Assembly: GCF_900239345.1 (NCBI RefSeq)
Contig: NZ_OESZ01000002.1
Location: 1 to 64,000 of the forward strand
DNA from: Tenacibaculum dicentrarchi
GTDB taxonomy: Bacteria > Bacteroidota > Bacteroidia > Flavobacteriales > Flavobacteriaceae
Length of the DNA stretch: 64,000 nucleotides
Direction: 5' to 3'
Part shown: one piece after another, positions 9,490 through 17,689 of the stretch
Layout of the letters: every line of letters begins with the position of its first letter
How positions within the stretch are numbered: the stretch's first letter is position 1
Notes under the pieces: generated by a model
What the model saw: the letters and a program-made list of their open reading frames with translations, nothing else
Told to the model about the DNA's origin: nothing
Database searches by the model: none
Made by a program: the position numbers and the translations under genes

Positions 9490-9572
9490 CCTTCGTTATT
9501 GTAGCGGTACTATTATTATTGGAGCAATTTTTGAAGTTATTTTTAATTAATTATTAATACAACCCAACAAAC

Positions 9573-10004
9573 ATGAGAAAATTATTTTTAAGCATCTTAT
9601 TACTGTTAGTAGCAACAACAATTAATGCACAGTCTATTTTTGGCGAATGGGAAAACCGCAATGAAAAAACCAATACCGTAGATTCTGTAATTAAAGTCTA
9701 TGAAAAAGATGGAAAAGCATTTGCTAAAATTATTGAAATAACCAATAAAGACAAACAAAAAGCAGTTTGCGATAAATGTAGCGGAAATCGTAAAAACACG
9801 CCTATTTTAGGCATGAATATTTTAACAGGCTTAAAAAAAGATGGCAATGAATGGAGCGGTGGAACTATTGTTGATCCTAAAAATGGAAAAGAATACAAAT
9901 GTTATATCGAGCTTGAAAATGCCGATAAATTAAAGATTAGAGGCTATATCGGTTTTGCTGTTTTTGGTAGAACTGCGTATTGGTATCGAAAAAAACAAGG
10001 TTAA
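9573..10004 (+). CDS. Secreted DUF2147 family protein
   Basis: A 143-residue protein with a clear signal peptide (residues 1-20, ending in NAQ) and a single DUF2147 domain: FGEWENRNE near the N-terminus, a CDKC pair near residues 70-73, a GMNIL segment and an FGRTAYWYR C-terminus. The family is a small lipocalin-like beta barrel of unknown function exported to the periplasm. It stands alone, ending at a strong bidirectional terminator. No function should be assumed. Confidence 0.85.
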   Translation: MRKLFLSILLLLVATTINAQSIFGEWENRNEKTNTVDSVIKVYEKDGKAFAKIIEITNKDKQKAVCDKCSGNRKNTPILGMNILTGLKKDGNEWSGGTIVDPKNGKEYKCYIELENADKLKIRGYIGFAVFGRTAYWYRKKQG

Positions 10005-10033
10005 TTTTACACTTTATTTTAATATTTTTTGAT

Positions 10034-10073
10034 AAAAAAATGCTAACAAACTTAAAGTTTGTTAGCATTTTTT
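10034..10073. terminator. Bidirectional intrinsic terminator
   Basis: AAAAAATGCTAACAAACTT and its complement AGTTTGTTAGCATTTTTT form an almost perfect stem of about 18 bp with A/T runs on both sides. It serves the DUF2147 gene and the convergent unknown gene at 10075. Confidence 0.92.
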
Positions 10074-10074
10074 A

Positions 10075-11028
10075 TTAATACGGAATTTCTAATTGTCCAT
10101 GATTTTCGATATGGCTTGGCGGAATTACCGAAATTATTTTTGTTGCCTGATAACTAACTCGTGGTTTATTTGATGAGCTGGTATGAATTATTTTTAAATT
10201 AAATTTCAAATAATCATTTGGCTGAATTACAACTTTTCGATTATGATATTCCTCTAGCCAAGCTTCATCTGTAATTTTAACGTCAATAGGAGCACCTTCT
10301 CTTTGTAGTTTCCAATAAGAATTATCCGACAATAAATCCATTGTATTTATTTTTAAAACCTCTACCCTTTCTTGTGCTATGCTTGCATCGCCTAGTTCAC
10401 TTAAAATTTTAGGAACATCAACAAAGCTTTTATTGGTTAATTTCGCTTTATTTTTTCCGCTTTTAAAACAAAAATACTCACCCCTCTTTAACTTACTTGT
10501 TTGTAGGCTAATTTCTTTAACGGTATTTAAAATGTAATAATTGTTTACCGAAAAAAATAATAAATGGCTGGGTGTTTCCTTTTTTATTTTCCTATTTATT
10601 TCGTTGGTTAATTTGTCTAACCCTTTTTTAGAAGATATTTGTTGTAGCTCAATTGCTTTTAAAGTTTTGTACTTTATGTGAACCAATAAATCAGCTAACC
10701 AAGCGGTTGGTTTTACACCATTTTTTAAGTAATCTCCTGGAGTATTAATTAAAACTTGCTTAATTTTTGTATTAATAGCTTCATATTGAATATCGACTAA
10801 ATCGTATTCAACTTTAGCTTCTACAGAAATATTATAAACAATATGCCTGTCTAAAACCAATAATTTATCATAAAAGCCTGACAAATTATCAAATATTTTT
10901 GCTGGATTTTTAACACCTTTCAATTCAAAATTTAGTTCAAAATCATGTGCTGTTATCATTTCCATATATATTTTTTTACTACAATAACCGTACTTGTTTT
11001 TAAGGCTGAATTTCGTAACAAAAAACAC
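10075..11028 (-). CDS. Hypothetical cytoplasmic protein, unrecognised
   Basis: A 317-residue protein that I do not recognise. It has no signal peptide, membrane segment or cysteine motif. It is lysine-rich with mixed alpha/beta character, including an amphipathic stretch near residues 118-155. The start may be either the ATG at 11028 or an internal one at 10965 (MEMITAHDF), where the conserved-looking part begins. A -7-like TAATTTTG box on the minus strand near 11060 fits both. It is separated from the PAP2 gene by about 100 bp and is probably monocistronic. Convergent with DUF2147. Confidence 0.7.
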   Translation of the reverse strand: MFFVTKFSLKNKYGYCSKKIYMEMITAHDFELNFELKGVKNPAKIFDNLSGFYDKLLVLDRHIVYNISVEAKVEYDLVDIQYEAINTKIKQVLINTPGDYLKNGVKPTAWLADLLVHIKYKTLKAIELQQISSKKGLDKLTNEINRKIKKETPSHLLFFSVNNYYILNTVKEISLQTSKLKRGEYFCFKSGKNKAKLTNKSFVDVPKILSELGDASIAQERVEVLKINTMDLLSDNSYWKLQREGAPIDVKITDEAWLEEYHNRKVVIQPNDYLKFNLKIIHTSSSNKPRVSYQATKIISVIPPSHIENHGQLEIPY

Positions 11029-11132
11029 CCTTATAACTCGTTTTTTTAAAACCTACAAAATTACTAATTTTCGGGTTATTTAGCTAATATTTTTTATTGC
11101 ATAAAAATATAGCTAATCGTCTTTTTAATCTC

Positions 11133-11696
11133 TTATAATTCTCTAAATATTTTAGCCGATAAAAACTGATGTAATTTAGCTGACAAAAAGCCTATTATTA
11201 ATCCATTTATAAAACCACAAAATATATCAATAGGAAAATGAACACCTAAATATAACCTACTATAAGCAAAAACTAATGGAAAAAACACCAAATATTTTAT
11301 AGAAGGTACGTGTTTTTTTAAAAGTATAATTAAAAAAACAGTAACAACTGTAGAAGTGGTTGCATGACCTGATACAAAACTAAAATTCCCTGGATTTATT
11401 AATCTTCTTAATGAATTTTGTATTAATGGATTTCTATTAGGGCGCAAGCGTTCAAAAACAAGTCTAATTGCGTTTGTTAACTGATCTGAAAAAGTAATTA
11501 AAATAGCTATGAATACTAATGTAAATAGTGTTTTTTTCCAACCGAGGTGTTTAAAAATTAAAAATATTAAATATGCAAATAAAGGGATCCAATTAAACTG
11601 ATTGGTAATTCCTAACCAAAGCCAATCCCATTGCTCACTTCCTAGATTATTTAAATAGATTAAAAGTGCTTGGTCTTTTTGTATGATATCTTCCAT
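11133..11696 (-). CDS. PAP2 family membrane phosphatase
   Basis: A 187-residue integral membrane phosphatase with five to six hydrophobic segments. The three PAP2 signature motifs are present: R78-x6-RP (R85 P86), SGH with catalytic H111 (a V stands where the usual P of PSGH would be), and SRxxxxxHxxxD with S146, R147, H153 and D157. Members hydrolyse undecaprenyl pyrophosphate, phosphatidic acid or phosphatidylglycerol phosphate on the outer face of the inner membrane. Which substrate applies here cannot be read. It lies 12 bp downstream of the cyclophilin-FKBP gene and is probably in the same operon. Confidence 0.92.
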   Translation of the reverse strand: MEDIIQKDQALLIYLNNLGSEQWDWLWLGITNQFNWIPLFAYLIFLIFKHLGWKKTLFTLVFIAILITFSDQLTNAIRLVFERLRPNRNPLIQNSLRRLINPGNFSFVSGHATTSTVVTVFLIILLKKHVPSIKYLVFFPLVFAYSRLYLGVHFPIDIFCGFINGLIIGFLSAKLHQFLSAKIFREL

Positions 11697-11708
11697 AAAA
11701 TTACGTTG

Positions 11709-12755
11709 TTATTTTCCTACTTTTAATACTTCAATTTCAAAAATTAAATCAGATTTTGCAGGAATTGGCCCTAAAGAATTTTCGCCATATCCTAAATAAT
11801 AAGGAATAAAAAATACTGATTTATCACCTTCTTGCATAGTTTGTACCCCTTCTTTCCATCCTGCTATTAAAGGCATATTTACATCGTTAAGCGTAAAGGT
11901 AAATGGCTTTGTTTTACCTACACTTGAATCTATTTTTGTTCCATCAGTTAAAAACAACGTGTAATGAACCGTTGTTGAAATAGCTGGATTTACTTTTTTA
12001 CCTGTCCCTTTTTTTATGGTTGCTATTTTTAAGCCAGAATTTGTTTTAACAGCGTTATTAATTCCTTTTTCTTCTTGAAATTTACGTTTTAACTCGGCTA
12101 ATACTTTTTTACGTTCAGCTTCTTTTTTTGCTACGTTGGTTAACTCATGTTCAAAAACAGTAGCTGCTTTAAATTTTTTAGCATCTTTACCTATTCTGAT
12201 AATTTCTAAATGATTAATAAAATCATTTTGTTGAATAGTATCTACGATATTTTGTCCTTGTAATACTTTACCAAAAATAGAATGTTTACCGTCTAGCCAA
12301 GGCGTTTCTTTATGGGTGATAAAAAACTGACTAGAATTAGTTGCTTTTCCTGAATTTGCCATCGACAAAACTCCAGGAGTATTGTGCTTATAAAGTAATT
12401 TTCCTTTTTCATCCATTGGAAATTCATCTGCAAATTTATATCCTGCATTTCCACGACCTGTACCTGTAATATCACCTCCTTGTACCATAAAATCTTTAAT
12501 TACTCTGTGAAATTTAGTGTTATCGTAATATGGTTTTCCTTTTAATGAATCGGCTATTTTAGGATGATTACCTTCTGCTAACGACACAAAATTAGCAACG
12601 GTCATTGGCACTTTTTTTTCGTGTAATTTTATTAAAATATCACCACGATTTGTTTGTATATCAGCATACAATCCATTTTCTAAATCAGGGTATTTAACTG
12701 ATTTACAGGCAGAAAACAACACTATTACGACTATTAAAATTTTATATATTTTCAT
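11709..12755 (-). CDS. Cyclophilin-FKBP fusion peptidylprolyl isomerase, lipoprotein
   Basis: A 348-residue lipoprotein (lipobox FSAC, modified Cys17) that joins two unrelated proline isomerase folds. The N-terminal cyclophilin domain (about residues 33-190) shows FHRVI, QGGD, GVLSMAN, SQFFIT and LDGKHSIFG. A charged linker follows, then an FKBP domain (about 250-347) with VHYTLFLTDG, GWKEGVQTMQEGD and YGYGENS-like motifs. It should help fold exported proteins at the cell envelope. It is downstream of another FKBP lipoprotein and gldI, so the cluster codes four isomerase domains in a row. Such double-headed isomerases are uncommon outside Bacteroidota. Confidence 0.92.
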   Translation of the reverse strand: MKIYKILIVVIVLFSACKSVKYPDLENGLYADIQTNRGDILIKLHEKKVPMTVANFVSLAEGNHPKIADSLKGKPYYDNTKFHRVIKDFMVQGGDITGTGRGNAGYKFADEFPMDEKGKLLYKHNTPGVLSMANSGKATNSSQFFITHKETPWLDGKHSIFGKVLQGQNIVDTIQQNDFINHLEIIRIGKDAKKFKAATVFEHELTNVAKKEAERKKVLAELKRKFQEEKGINNAVKTNSGLKIATIKKGTGKKVNPAISTTVHYTLFLTDGTKIDSSVGKTKPFTFTLNDVNMPLIAGWKEGVQTMQEGDKSVFFIPYYLGYGENSLGPIPAKSDLIFEIEVLKVGK

Positions 12756-12784
12756 TTTTTATTATTTTAGATATGCTTATAAAC

Positions 12785-12823
12785 AATCAATTAGGTTAGC
12801 AACGAGTACTAACCTAATTGATT
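12785..12823 (-). promoter_or_regulatory. Perfect 15-bp hairpin between FKBP and cyclophilin-FKBP genes
   Basis: AATCAATTAGGTTAG (12785-12799) and CTAACCTAATTGATT (12809-12823) are perfect complements with a 9-nt loop. There is only a short T stretch after it on the minus strand (GTTTAT), so it may be a weak terminator or an mRNA processing/stability element in the FKBP to cyclophilin-FKBP transcript. Confidence 0.65.
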
Positions 12824-12845
12824 TACAGATATTTATATATTACAA

Positions 12846-13574
12846 TTACTTTACTTCTAGTAACTCTACTTCAAAAATTAAAGTTGCAAAAGGTTTAATT
12901 TTACCACCTGGTCTTGGTGTTGCTCCGTATCCTAAATCTTGTGGAATAAAAAACTTATATTTTGCTCCTGGATTCATTAACTGTAAACCTTCTGTCCATC
13001 CTTTAATTACTTGACCAACTCCAAATTCTGTTGGTTCTCCTCTATCAACAGAACTATCAAAAACAGTTCCATCGGTTAATGTTCCGTGATAATGAACTTT
13101 CACACGTGAACTTACTTTTGGTGCATCACCTTTTCCTTGTTTTAAAACAACGTATTGTAAACCTGTAGCAGTTGTCTTTACTCCTGGTTTTGTTTTATTT
13201 TCAGCTAAAAACTTTTCACCTTCTTTTTTATAGTCTCCAAATTCAGTCATTGCTTTTTTAGTCTGAGCTTCTTGTTGCTCTTTCATTTTCTCTTCTTGTT
13301 TTTTCTGAAAAAATGACCTTAAAATATTATTGATATCTTTAGACTCTACTAACAAATTGGTTGAGTCCATTCCGTTTTTAAACCCTTGAACAAATAAATC
13401 TTGATCTAATTCTTTAAAATTCGTTTTAATTTTATTTGCCATATCTAAACCAATACTATAACTTACAGAATCTACCTCTGTAGCTAACGATTTTTTGGTT
13501 TTAAACTCACTATTACCACACGATACAACTGATAAAGTTACAACTGTTGCTGCTAAAATTTTAATTAATTTCAT
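12846..13574 (-). CDS. FKBP-type peptidylprolyl isomerase, lipoprotein (Mip/FklB-like)
   Basis: A 242-residue lipoprotein (lipobox VVSC, Cys19) with an N-terminal helical FKBP_N dimerisation region (about 30-125, with SVSYSIGLDMA and a long charged helix) and a C-terminal FKBP catalytic domain (about 145-241: VHYHGTLTDGTVFDSS, GWTEGLQLM, IPQDLGYG, LIFEVELL). This is the layout of periplasmic Mip/FkpA/FklB chaperone-isomerases. It lies between gldI and the cyclophilin-FKBP gene. The spacer to gldI is a heptamer microsatellite that abuts its start codon. Confidence 0.94.
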   Translation of the reverse strand: MKLIKILAATVVTLSVVSCGNSEFKTKKSLATEVDSVSYSIGLDMANKIKTNFKELDQDLFVQGFKNGMDSTNLLVESKDINNILRSFFQKKQEEKMKEQQEAQTKKAMTEFGDYKKEGEKFLAENKTKPGVKTTATGLQYVVLKQGKGDAPKVSSRVKVHYHGTLTDGTVFDSSVDRGEPTEFGVGQVIKGWTEGLQLMNPGAKYKFFIPQDLGYGATPRPGGKIKPFATLIFEVELLEVK

Positions 13575-13580
13575 TTTTAT

Positions 13581-13614
13581 TTATTTGTTATTTGTTATTT
13601 GTTATTTGTTATTT
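13581..13614. repeat. Heptamer microsatellite (TTATTTG)n between gldI and FKBP gene
   Basis: Four full TTATTTG units plus a partial TTATTT are tandemly arranged. On the coding (minus) strand they read as CAAATAA units and fill the space from the gldI stop codon to 6 bp before the FKBP start codon. Each unit brings a TAA stop. Slippage would change the untranslated spacing in 7-bp steps and not the proteins. Confidence 0.85.
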
Positions 13615-14133
13615 AATTTCGATTAATGTTACGGTACTTTGTATAGGTTGATTAACCATTATTTTTTTTCCATCGCCAATAACGCCAAAAGCCCTATATG
13701 ATGGAATTACAAATGTAATAATTTCTCCCTTTTTCATCAACTTTATTCCGTCTTGTAATGCAGGAATAAAATCTTGCTGATCTACCTTATAAGTTCGTTC
13801 TTGCTTTTGGTAAATTACATTACCGTTTATATCGGAAATATCATACGATAACAACACCGTGTTTGTTGATTTTGCTAGTACTGTGCTTACAGTATCTTTA
13901 ACTACATATCGATACCAAAAACCATTTTTAGAAGCTTTATAAGTATGCGTAGAGTCTTTAGATATCCAATTTTCTAAACGTTTTTTCTCTAAAGCATTTA
14001 ATTTTTTATTTTTCTTAACTACTTCTTTATAAAAATTAACAGTTCCTTGTTTTTTAGGATGTCTGGCTTGTGGCTCTTTACAAGAAACTACTATTAAAAT
14101 AATCAGGATAAAAAAAATAAAATTATACTTCAT
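13609..14133 (-). CDS. gldI: Gliding motility-associated FKBP-type lipoprotein GldI
   Basis: A 174-residue lipoprotein (lipobox VVSC, Cys18; mature start CKEPQARHP). The CKEPQAR start, the helical NKKLNALEK region and the GFWYRYVVKD segment followed by a divergent FKBP domain (about 85-174, with MKKGEIITFVIPS and YRAFG) match GldI. In Flavobacterium johnsoniae GldI is required for gliding and for the type IX secretion apparatus. The isomerase motifs are degenerate, so catalysis is uncertain. It overlaps the upstream DHH gene by 11 bp, indicating cotranscription. Confidence 0.92.
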   Translation of the reverse strand: MKYNFIFFILIILIVVSCKEPQARHPKKQGTVNFYKEVVKKNKKLNALEKKRLENWISKDSTHTYKASKNGFWYRYVVKDTVSTVLAKSTNTVLLSYDISDINGNVIYQKQERTYKVDQQDFIPALQDGIKLMKKGEIITFVIPSYRAFGVIGDGKKIMVNQPIQSTVTLIEIK

Positions 14134-15160
14134 AAGACCTTTCTAAAGCTGTTTTATACTCAGGTAATAACGCAGTAAAAGTAGCAATAGTATCTTGCAT
14201 CGAAAAATCACTTTTTCCACCAGCAGCATTATCGTGCCCACCACCATTAAAATGATTTCTAGCAAACTGATTTACTGAAAAATCTCCTTTACTACGAAGC
14301 GACATTTTAATAATACCTTGCTCTTTATCTTCAATAAAAATAGCAGCAAATACAATTCCTTTTAACGAAAGTGCGTAATTTACAACGCCTTCGGTATCGC
14401 CTTTTTCGTAATTAAATTTTTTCTTTTCTTCTTCGGATAAAGTAATAAAAGCCGTTTTATATTCAGGCAATAATTTCATATTACTCAACGCCTGCCCTAA
14501 TAAAAGTAAGCGACTGTATGAATTTGCATCAAGCACATTGCTATGAATTTTATCATTTTCGGCTCCTTTATCAATTAAATCGGCAATAATTCTATGCGTT
14601 TTACTTGTGGTTGATCTAAAACGGAACGAACCAGTATCGGTCATAATTCCAGTATATAAACATGTCGCAATATTTTTATCAATTAAAGCAACATCGCCCA
14701 TCATTTCAATAAAATTATACACCATTTGACAAGTTGACGACATCGAAACATCTGAATACATATATTCAAAATCATCAGGTTGCTGATGATGATCTATTAA
14801 CGCAAAATTATTTTCGTACTTTTCTAGCGTATTTTGCATATCGCCACCAACTCGGTGAAGCGCATTAAAATCTAATAAAAAAATTAATTCCGAAGCAACT
14901 AAAGCACGATGGCTTTGCTTGTTTTGACGGTCAAAACGATATACCGTTTCAGAACCAGGAATCCAGTGTAAAAAATCAGGATATTCATTAGGCATTACCA
15001 CCTGAGCGGTGTGTCCTTTTTTATCTAAATAATGCTTCAAACCTAAGGTTGAACCAACGGCATCTCCATCAGGATTTCTATGTCCTATAATAACAATATT
15101 TCTAGGGATTGATAAAAATTCTTGAAGCTGTGTAAAGTGTTTTAAAATCATATTTCGCAA
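14123..15160 (-). CDS. DHH/DHHA1 family phosphoesterase (NrnA-like)
   Basis: A 345-residue bifunctional oligoribonuclease/pAp-phosphatase-like enzyme. Motifs: GHRNPDGDAVGS (H27, D31, D33), DFNALHR near 97-103, the DHH signature at D123-H125, and the DHHA1 glycine motif GGGHDNAAGG near 306-315. Family members degrade nanoRNA and dephosphorylate 3'-phosphoadenosine 5'-phosphate, and some cleave pApA derived from c-di-AMP. The last point is of note because the diadenylate cyclase gene cdaA is at 44.4 kb in the same window. It is first in the minus-strand cluster with gldI. An alternative start is three codons downstream. Confidence 0.9.
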   Translation of the reverse strand: MRNMILKHFTQLQEFLSIPRNIVIIGHRNPDGDAVGSTLGLKHYLDKKGHTAQVVMPNEYPDFLHWIPGSETVYRFDRQNKQSHRALVASELIFLLDFNALHRVGGDMQNTLEKYENNFALIDHHQQPDDFEYMYSDVSMSSTCQMVYNFIEMMGDVALIDKNIATCLYTGIMTDTGSFRFRSTTSKTHRIIADLIDKGAENDKIHSNVLDANSYSRLLLLGQALSNMKLLPEYKTAFITLSEEEKKKFNYEKGDTEGVVNYALSLKGIVFAAIFIEDKEQGIIKMSLRSKGDFSVNQFARNHFNGGGHDNAAGGKSDFSMQDTIATFTALLPEYKTALERSYEV

Positions 15161-15229
15161 ATATACAAATTAATGATTTATTAATCTTTTATGCTTTTAT
15201 TTTTGTTGTTTTGCTTAAAAATAATCTTC

Positions 15230-16249
15230 ATGGTTTATACTAAATATCCTATTACTTTATTCTTGCTTTTAATTGCGTTTATAAACACTTTTATTGCCAA
15301 TTGTTATAGTCAAGATAAATTCACCCTAGCCTTTGGTTCTTGCGATAATCAGAGAAAAGAAAATCCTTTTTGGGAAGATATTATTGCTTTAAAACCCGAT
15401 GTTTGGGTTTGGGGAGGCGACAATATTTATGCCAATACTAATAATATGAAAAAAATGGAAAAATTTTATCAGCAACAAAAAAGAGATACTTCGTATCAAA
15501 GGCTAATAAAAAACACACCTATTTTAGCTACTTGGGATGACCATGATTATGGTAAAAATGATGGAGGAACTCATTATCGAAAAAAAGAAGAAAGTCAACA
15601 ATTATTTTTAGATTTTTTAAACATTCCTAAAAACTCTCCTAGAAGAAAACAAGCAGGAATTTATCATTCAAAAACTTTTAAAATCAAAAATAATACTGTA
15701 AAAATAATTACCTTAGATACCCGTTACTTTAGAAGTAACCCAATAAAATTTAGTCGTAAAAAAAAACAGCTATCAAACAAAAGAAAAGGAAGTGTTTTAG
15801 GGCTTAATCAATGGAAATGGCTAGCAAAAGAATTAACAAATTCTACGACAAACTTTACAGTTATTGTAAGTAGTATTCAAGTACTGTCAAGTGAACATCG
15901 TTTTGAAAAATGGAGTAATTTTCCAAATGAAATGACTAATTTTTTTAAATTAATTGAAACTTCAAAAGCAAAAAATGTAATTTTTCTTTCTGGTGACAGG
16001 CATATTTCAGAGTTTTCAAAAGCAACTATAAATAATATTCCGTATCCTATTATCGATTTTACATCAAGCGGTTTAACACATTCTTACACATCTTTTTCAT
16101 CAGAAAAAAACAAATATCGAATTGGTAATGTTACAAGTAAATTAAGTTATGGCGTATTGTTTTTTGATTTTATTTCAAACAAAGTAACCTTTCAAATGCG
16201 AGGTAAAAATAAGGTTATATTACAAGAAATCAACCAAGTATATCCTTAA
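15230..16249 (+). CDS. PhoD-like alkaline phosphatase D family protein, secreted
   Basis: About 339 residues from the ATG at 15230. An upstream in-frame ATG at 15191 would add 13 hydrophobic residues, but the internal start gives a standard signal peptide (residues 1-28 ending CYSQ). Metal-binding motifs of the PhoD/calcineurin-like fold are visible: GSCDNQ (36-41), GGDN (62-65), WDDHD (102-106), and near residue 260 SGDRHISE. Such enzymes are secreted phosphodiesterases/phosphomonoesterases used in phosphate scavenging. Substrate unknown. It is divergent from the DHH gene with about 70 bp between the chosen starts. Confidence 0.86.
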   Translation: MVYTKYPITLFLLLIAFINTFIANCYSQDKFTLAFGSCDNQRKENPFWEDIIALKPDVWVWGGDNIYANTNNMKKMEKFYQQQKRDTSYQRLIKNTPILATWDDHDYGKNDGGTHYRKKEESQQLFLDFLNIPKNSPRRKQAGIYHSKTFKIKNNTVKIITLDTRYFRSNPIKFSRKKKQLSNKRKGSVLGLNQWKWLAKELTNSTTNFTVIVSSIQVLSSEHRFEKWSNFPNEMTNFFKLIETSKAKNVIFLSGDRHISEFSKATINNIPYPIIDFTSSGLTHSYTSFSSEKNKYRIGNVTSKLSYGVLFFDFISNKVTFQMRGKNKVILQEINQVYP

Positions 16250-16272
16250 TTTTTTAATAAGATTAAAAAGTG

Positions 16273-16280
16273 TATTTTTG
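16273..16280 (+). promoter_or_regulatory. Putative -7 box (TATTTTTG) of ndk
   Basis: TATTTTTG matches TAnnTTTG and is followed by CG. It lies about 60 bp upstream of the ndk ATG, just before the leader hairpin. No clear -33 TTG at 19 bp. Confidence 0.45.
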
Positions 16281-16289
16281 CGCCGATTT

Positions 16290-16304
16290 GTGCGAAGTTC
16301 GCAC
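16290..16304 (+). promoter_or_regulatory. Small palindrome in the ndk leader
   Basis: GTGCGAAGTTCGCAC is a 7-bp inverted repeat around one base (as RNA, a 5-bp GC-rich stem with a 5-nt loop). It starts about 10 nt after the -7 box and 38 bp before the ndk ATG, so it would lie at the 5' end of the mRNA. It stands out as GC-rich in AT-rich surroundings. Confidence 0.5.
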
Positions 16305-16341
16305 TTACATTTTATTTACTTTAATTAGAAACTCAATTACA

Positions 16342-16761
16342 ATGGCAACAAATAGAACTTTTACAATGATTAAACCAGATGGTGTTGAAAACGGACACAC
16401 TGGCGCAATTTTAGACAAAATTAATGCTGCAGGTTTTAGAATCGTAGCAATGAAAAAAACGCAAATGACTACTCGTGATGCTGAAGCTTTTTACGCTGTG
16501 CATAACGAACGTCCTTTCTTTGGTGAATTAGTTGAGTTTATGACTCGTGGTCCAATTATCGCTGCTATTTTAGAAAAAGACAACGCTGTTGAAGATTTTA
16601 GAACTTTAATCGGTGCTACAAATCCTGCTGAAGCTGCTGAAGGAACTATTCGTAAAATGTTTGCTACCTCTATCGGTGAAAATGCTGTTCACGGTTCTGA
16701 TTCTGATGAAAACGCTGCTATCGAAGGTGCTTTTCACTTTTCAGGAAGAGAGATGTTCTAA
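16342..16761 (+). CDS. ndk: Nucleoside-diphosphate kinase
   Basis: 139 residues from the ATG at 16342. The longer frame upstream has no homology-like content and covers the promoter. It exchanges the gamma phosphate between nucleoside triphosphates and diphosphates. Visible: K11 in TMIKPDGV, the NERPFF and GPIIAA segments, and the active-site histidine H117 in NAVHGSDS. Length and all key residues are normal. Monocistronic with its own leader hairpin and terminator. Codon use appears biased to a few codons, consistent with high expression. Confidence 0.97.
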   Translation: MATNRTFTMIKPDGVENGHTGAILDKINAAGFRIVAMKKTQMTTRDAEAFYAVHNERPFFGELVEFMTRGPIIAAILEKDNAVEDFRTLIGATNPAEAAEGTIRKMFATSIGENAVHGSDSDENAAIEGAFHFSGREMF

Positions 16762-16786
16762 GAACAATAATTCTTTTTAAATATAT

Positions 16787-16823
16787 AAAAACTCGTTACA
16801 ATTGTTGTAACGAGTTTTTTATT
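16787..16823. terminator. Bidirectional intrinsic terminator after ndk
   Basis: AAAACTCGTTACAA and TTGTAACGAGTTTT form a 14-bp stem with a 3-nt loop and T-run. Confidence 0.92.
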
Positions 16824-16825
16824 TT

Positions 16826-16915
16826 TTGAAGCTATTTCCCGCTTTCCGCACTCGCTTTTTTTTGAAGAAAAATCAAAAAAAGAGCTCAAACAATGCTTCA
16901 ATCGGGGCTAGGAAT
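16826..16915 (-). repeat. Family A dispersed intergenic repeat, copy A2
   Basis: Reverse orientation. Reads CTAGCCCCGATTGAAGC, TTTGAGCTC, a T/A hairpin, GCGAGTGCGGAAAGCGGGA and TAGCTTCAA. TTGAAGC pairs perfectly with GCTTCAA. It lies between the convergent ndk and HAD genes, 17 bp from the HAD stop. Confidence 0.85.
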
Positions 16916-16932
16916 TTCTGCTTATAACTTAA

Positions 16933-17595
16933 TTACACAACATCTTTTACCAAGTCATATTTTATTTCATTGTAATTCGCAATTACTTTTTGCGCCAACG
17001 AATAATCTTGTTCTTTAGAGTGTTCACTTTTATAAGCAACACAATAAATTCCGCCATCGTAAGCTGCTCTAATTCCGTTGGTAGAATCTTCAATTACTAA
17101 ACATTCTTTTTTATCGAAACCAGCAATATCGGCTGCTTTTAAAAATATTTCAGGATGCGGTTTTGATGCTTTTAAATCGGCACCGCTAATTTTTCCTTTA
17201 AAATATTTATTTAAATCGAACTTATTAAAAACATTATCAATAGTAACCATCGATGCCGACGATGCCAAAACTAAAGTAACGCCGTTGTTATAATAATTTT
17301 TAATTAAATCTAAAACACCGTTCAATAATTCTAAATCATTATCATCAGAAAAAAATAATTCTTTAAAAAAAGCACGTTTATAATTTACCAATTCGGTAGC
17401 CTCGATTGTTAAATTAAATTTGGCTACTAAATCTTTACAAATTTCTAAAGTTGATTGCCCTGTGTAGGAATTGTAAAGCTCCTGTGAAACCTGAATTCCT
17501 ACCTTATCAAACATTAAAAAATATGCTTGTTTGTGTAACGGTTCGGTGTCAACAATTACCCCGTCCATATCGAATAAAACTGCTTTTAAAGCCAT
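16933..17595 (-). CDS. HAD-superfamily phosphatase (beta-phosphoglucomutase-like)
   Basis: About 220 residues with the start placed at the ATG at 17595, because MALKAVLFDMDGV begins the first strand. The longer frame adds 12 unrelated residues. The DxD nucleophile motif is D9/D11 (DMDGVIVDTEPLH), with an alpha-helical C1 cap (about 18-90), SSAS motif II near 120, and SKPHPEIF followed by EDSTNGIRAA for motifs III/IV. This is the subfamily of beta-phosphoglucomutases and small sugar-phosphate phosphatases. Substrate cannot be deduced. Confidence 0.9.
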   Translation of the reverse strand: MALKAVLFDMDGVIVDTEPLHKQAYFLMFDKVGIQVSQELYNSYTGQSTLEICKDLVAKFNLTIEATELVNYKRAFFKELFFSDDNDLELLNGVLDLIKNYYNNGVTLVLASSASMVTIDNVFNKFDLNKYFKGKISGADLKASKPHPEIFLKAADIAGFDKKECLVIEDSTNGIRAAYDGGIYCVAYKSEHSKEQDYSLAQKVIANYNEIKYDLVKDVV

Positions 17596-17689
17596 AGTAT
17601 TTAGTTTGTGTTGTGCTACAAAAATAATCAATTGCTCCTTACTTATTGCTATTATTAAGCATCACTTTGCATGAATTATTTTGTGAAAT

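Noticed and set aside
9490-9572. Possible 3' remnant of a deleted gene between the KdsC-like and DUF2147 genes
   Set aside because: A short frame ends in a hydrophobic tail, and a prenyltransferase gene often follows kdsC in flavobacteria, but about 20 codons without a motif are not enough to claim a relic.
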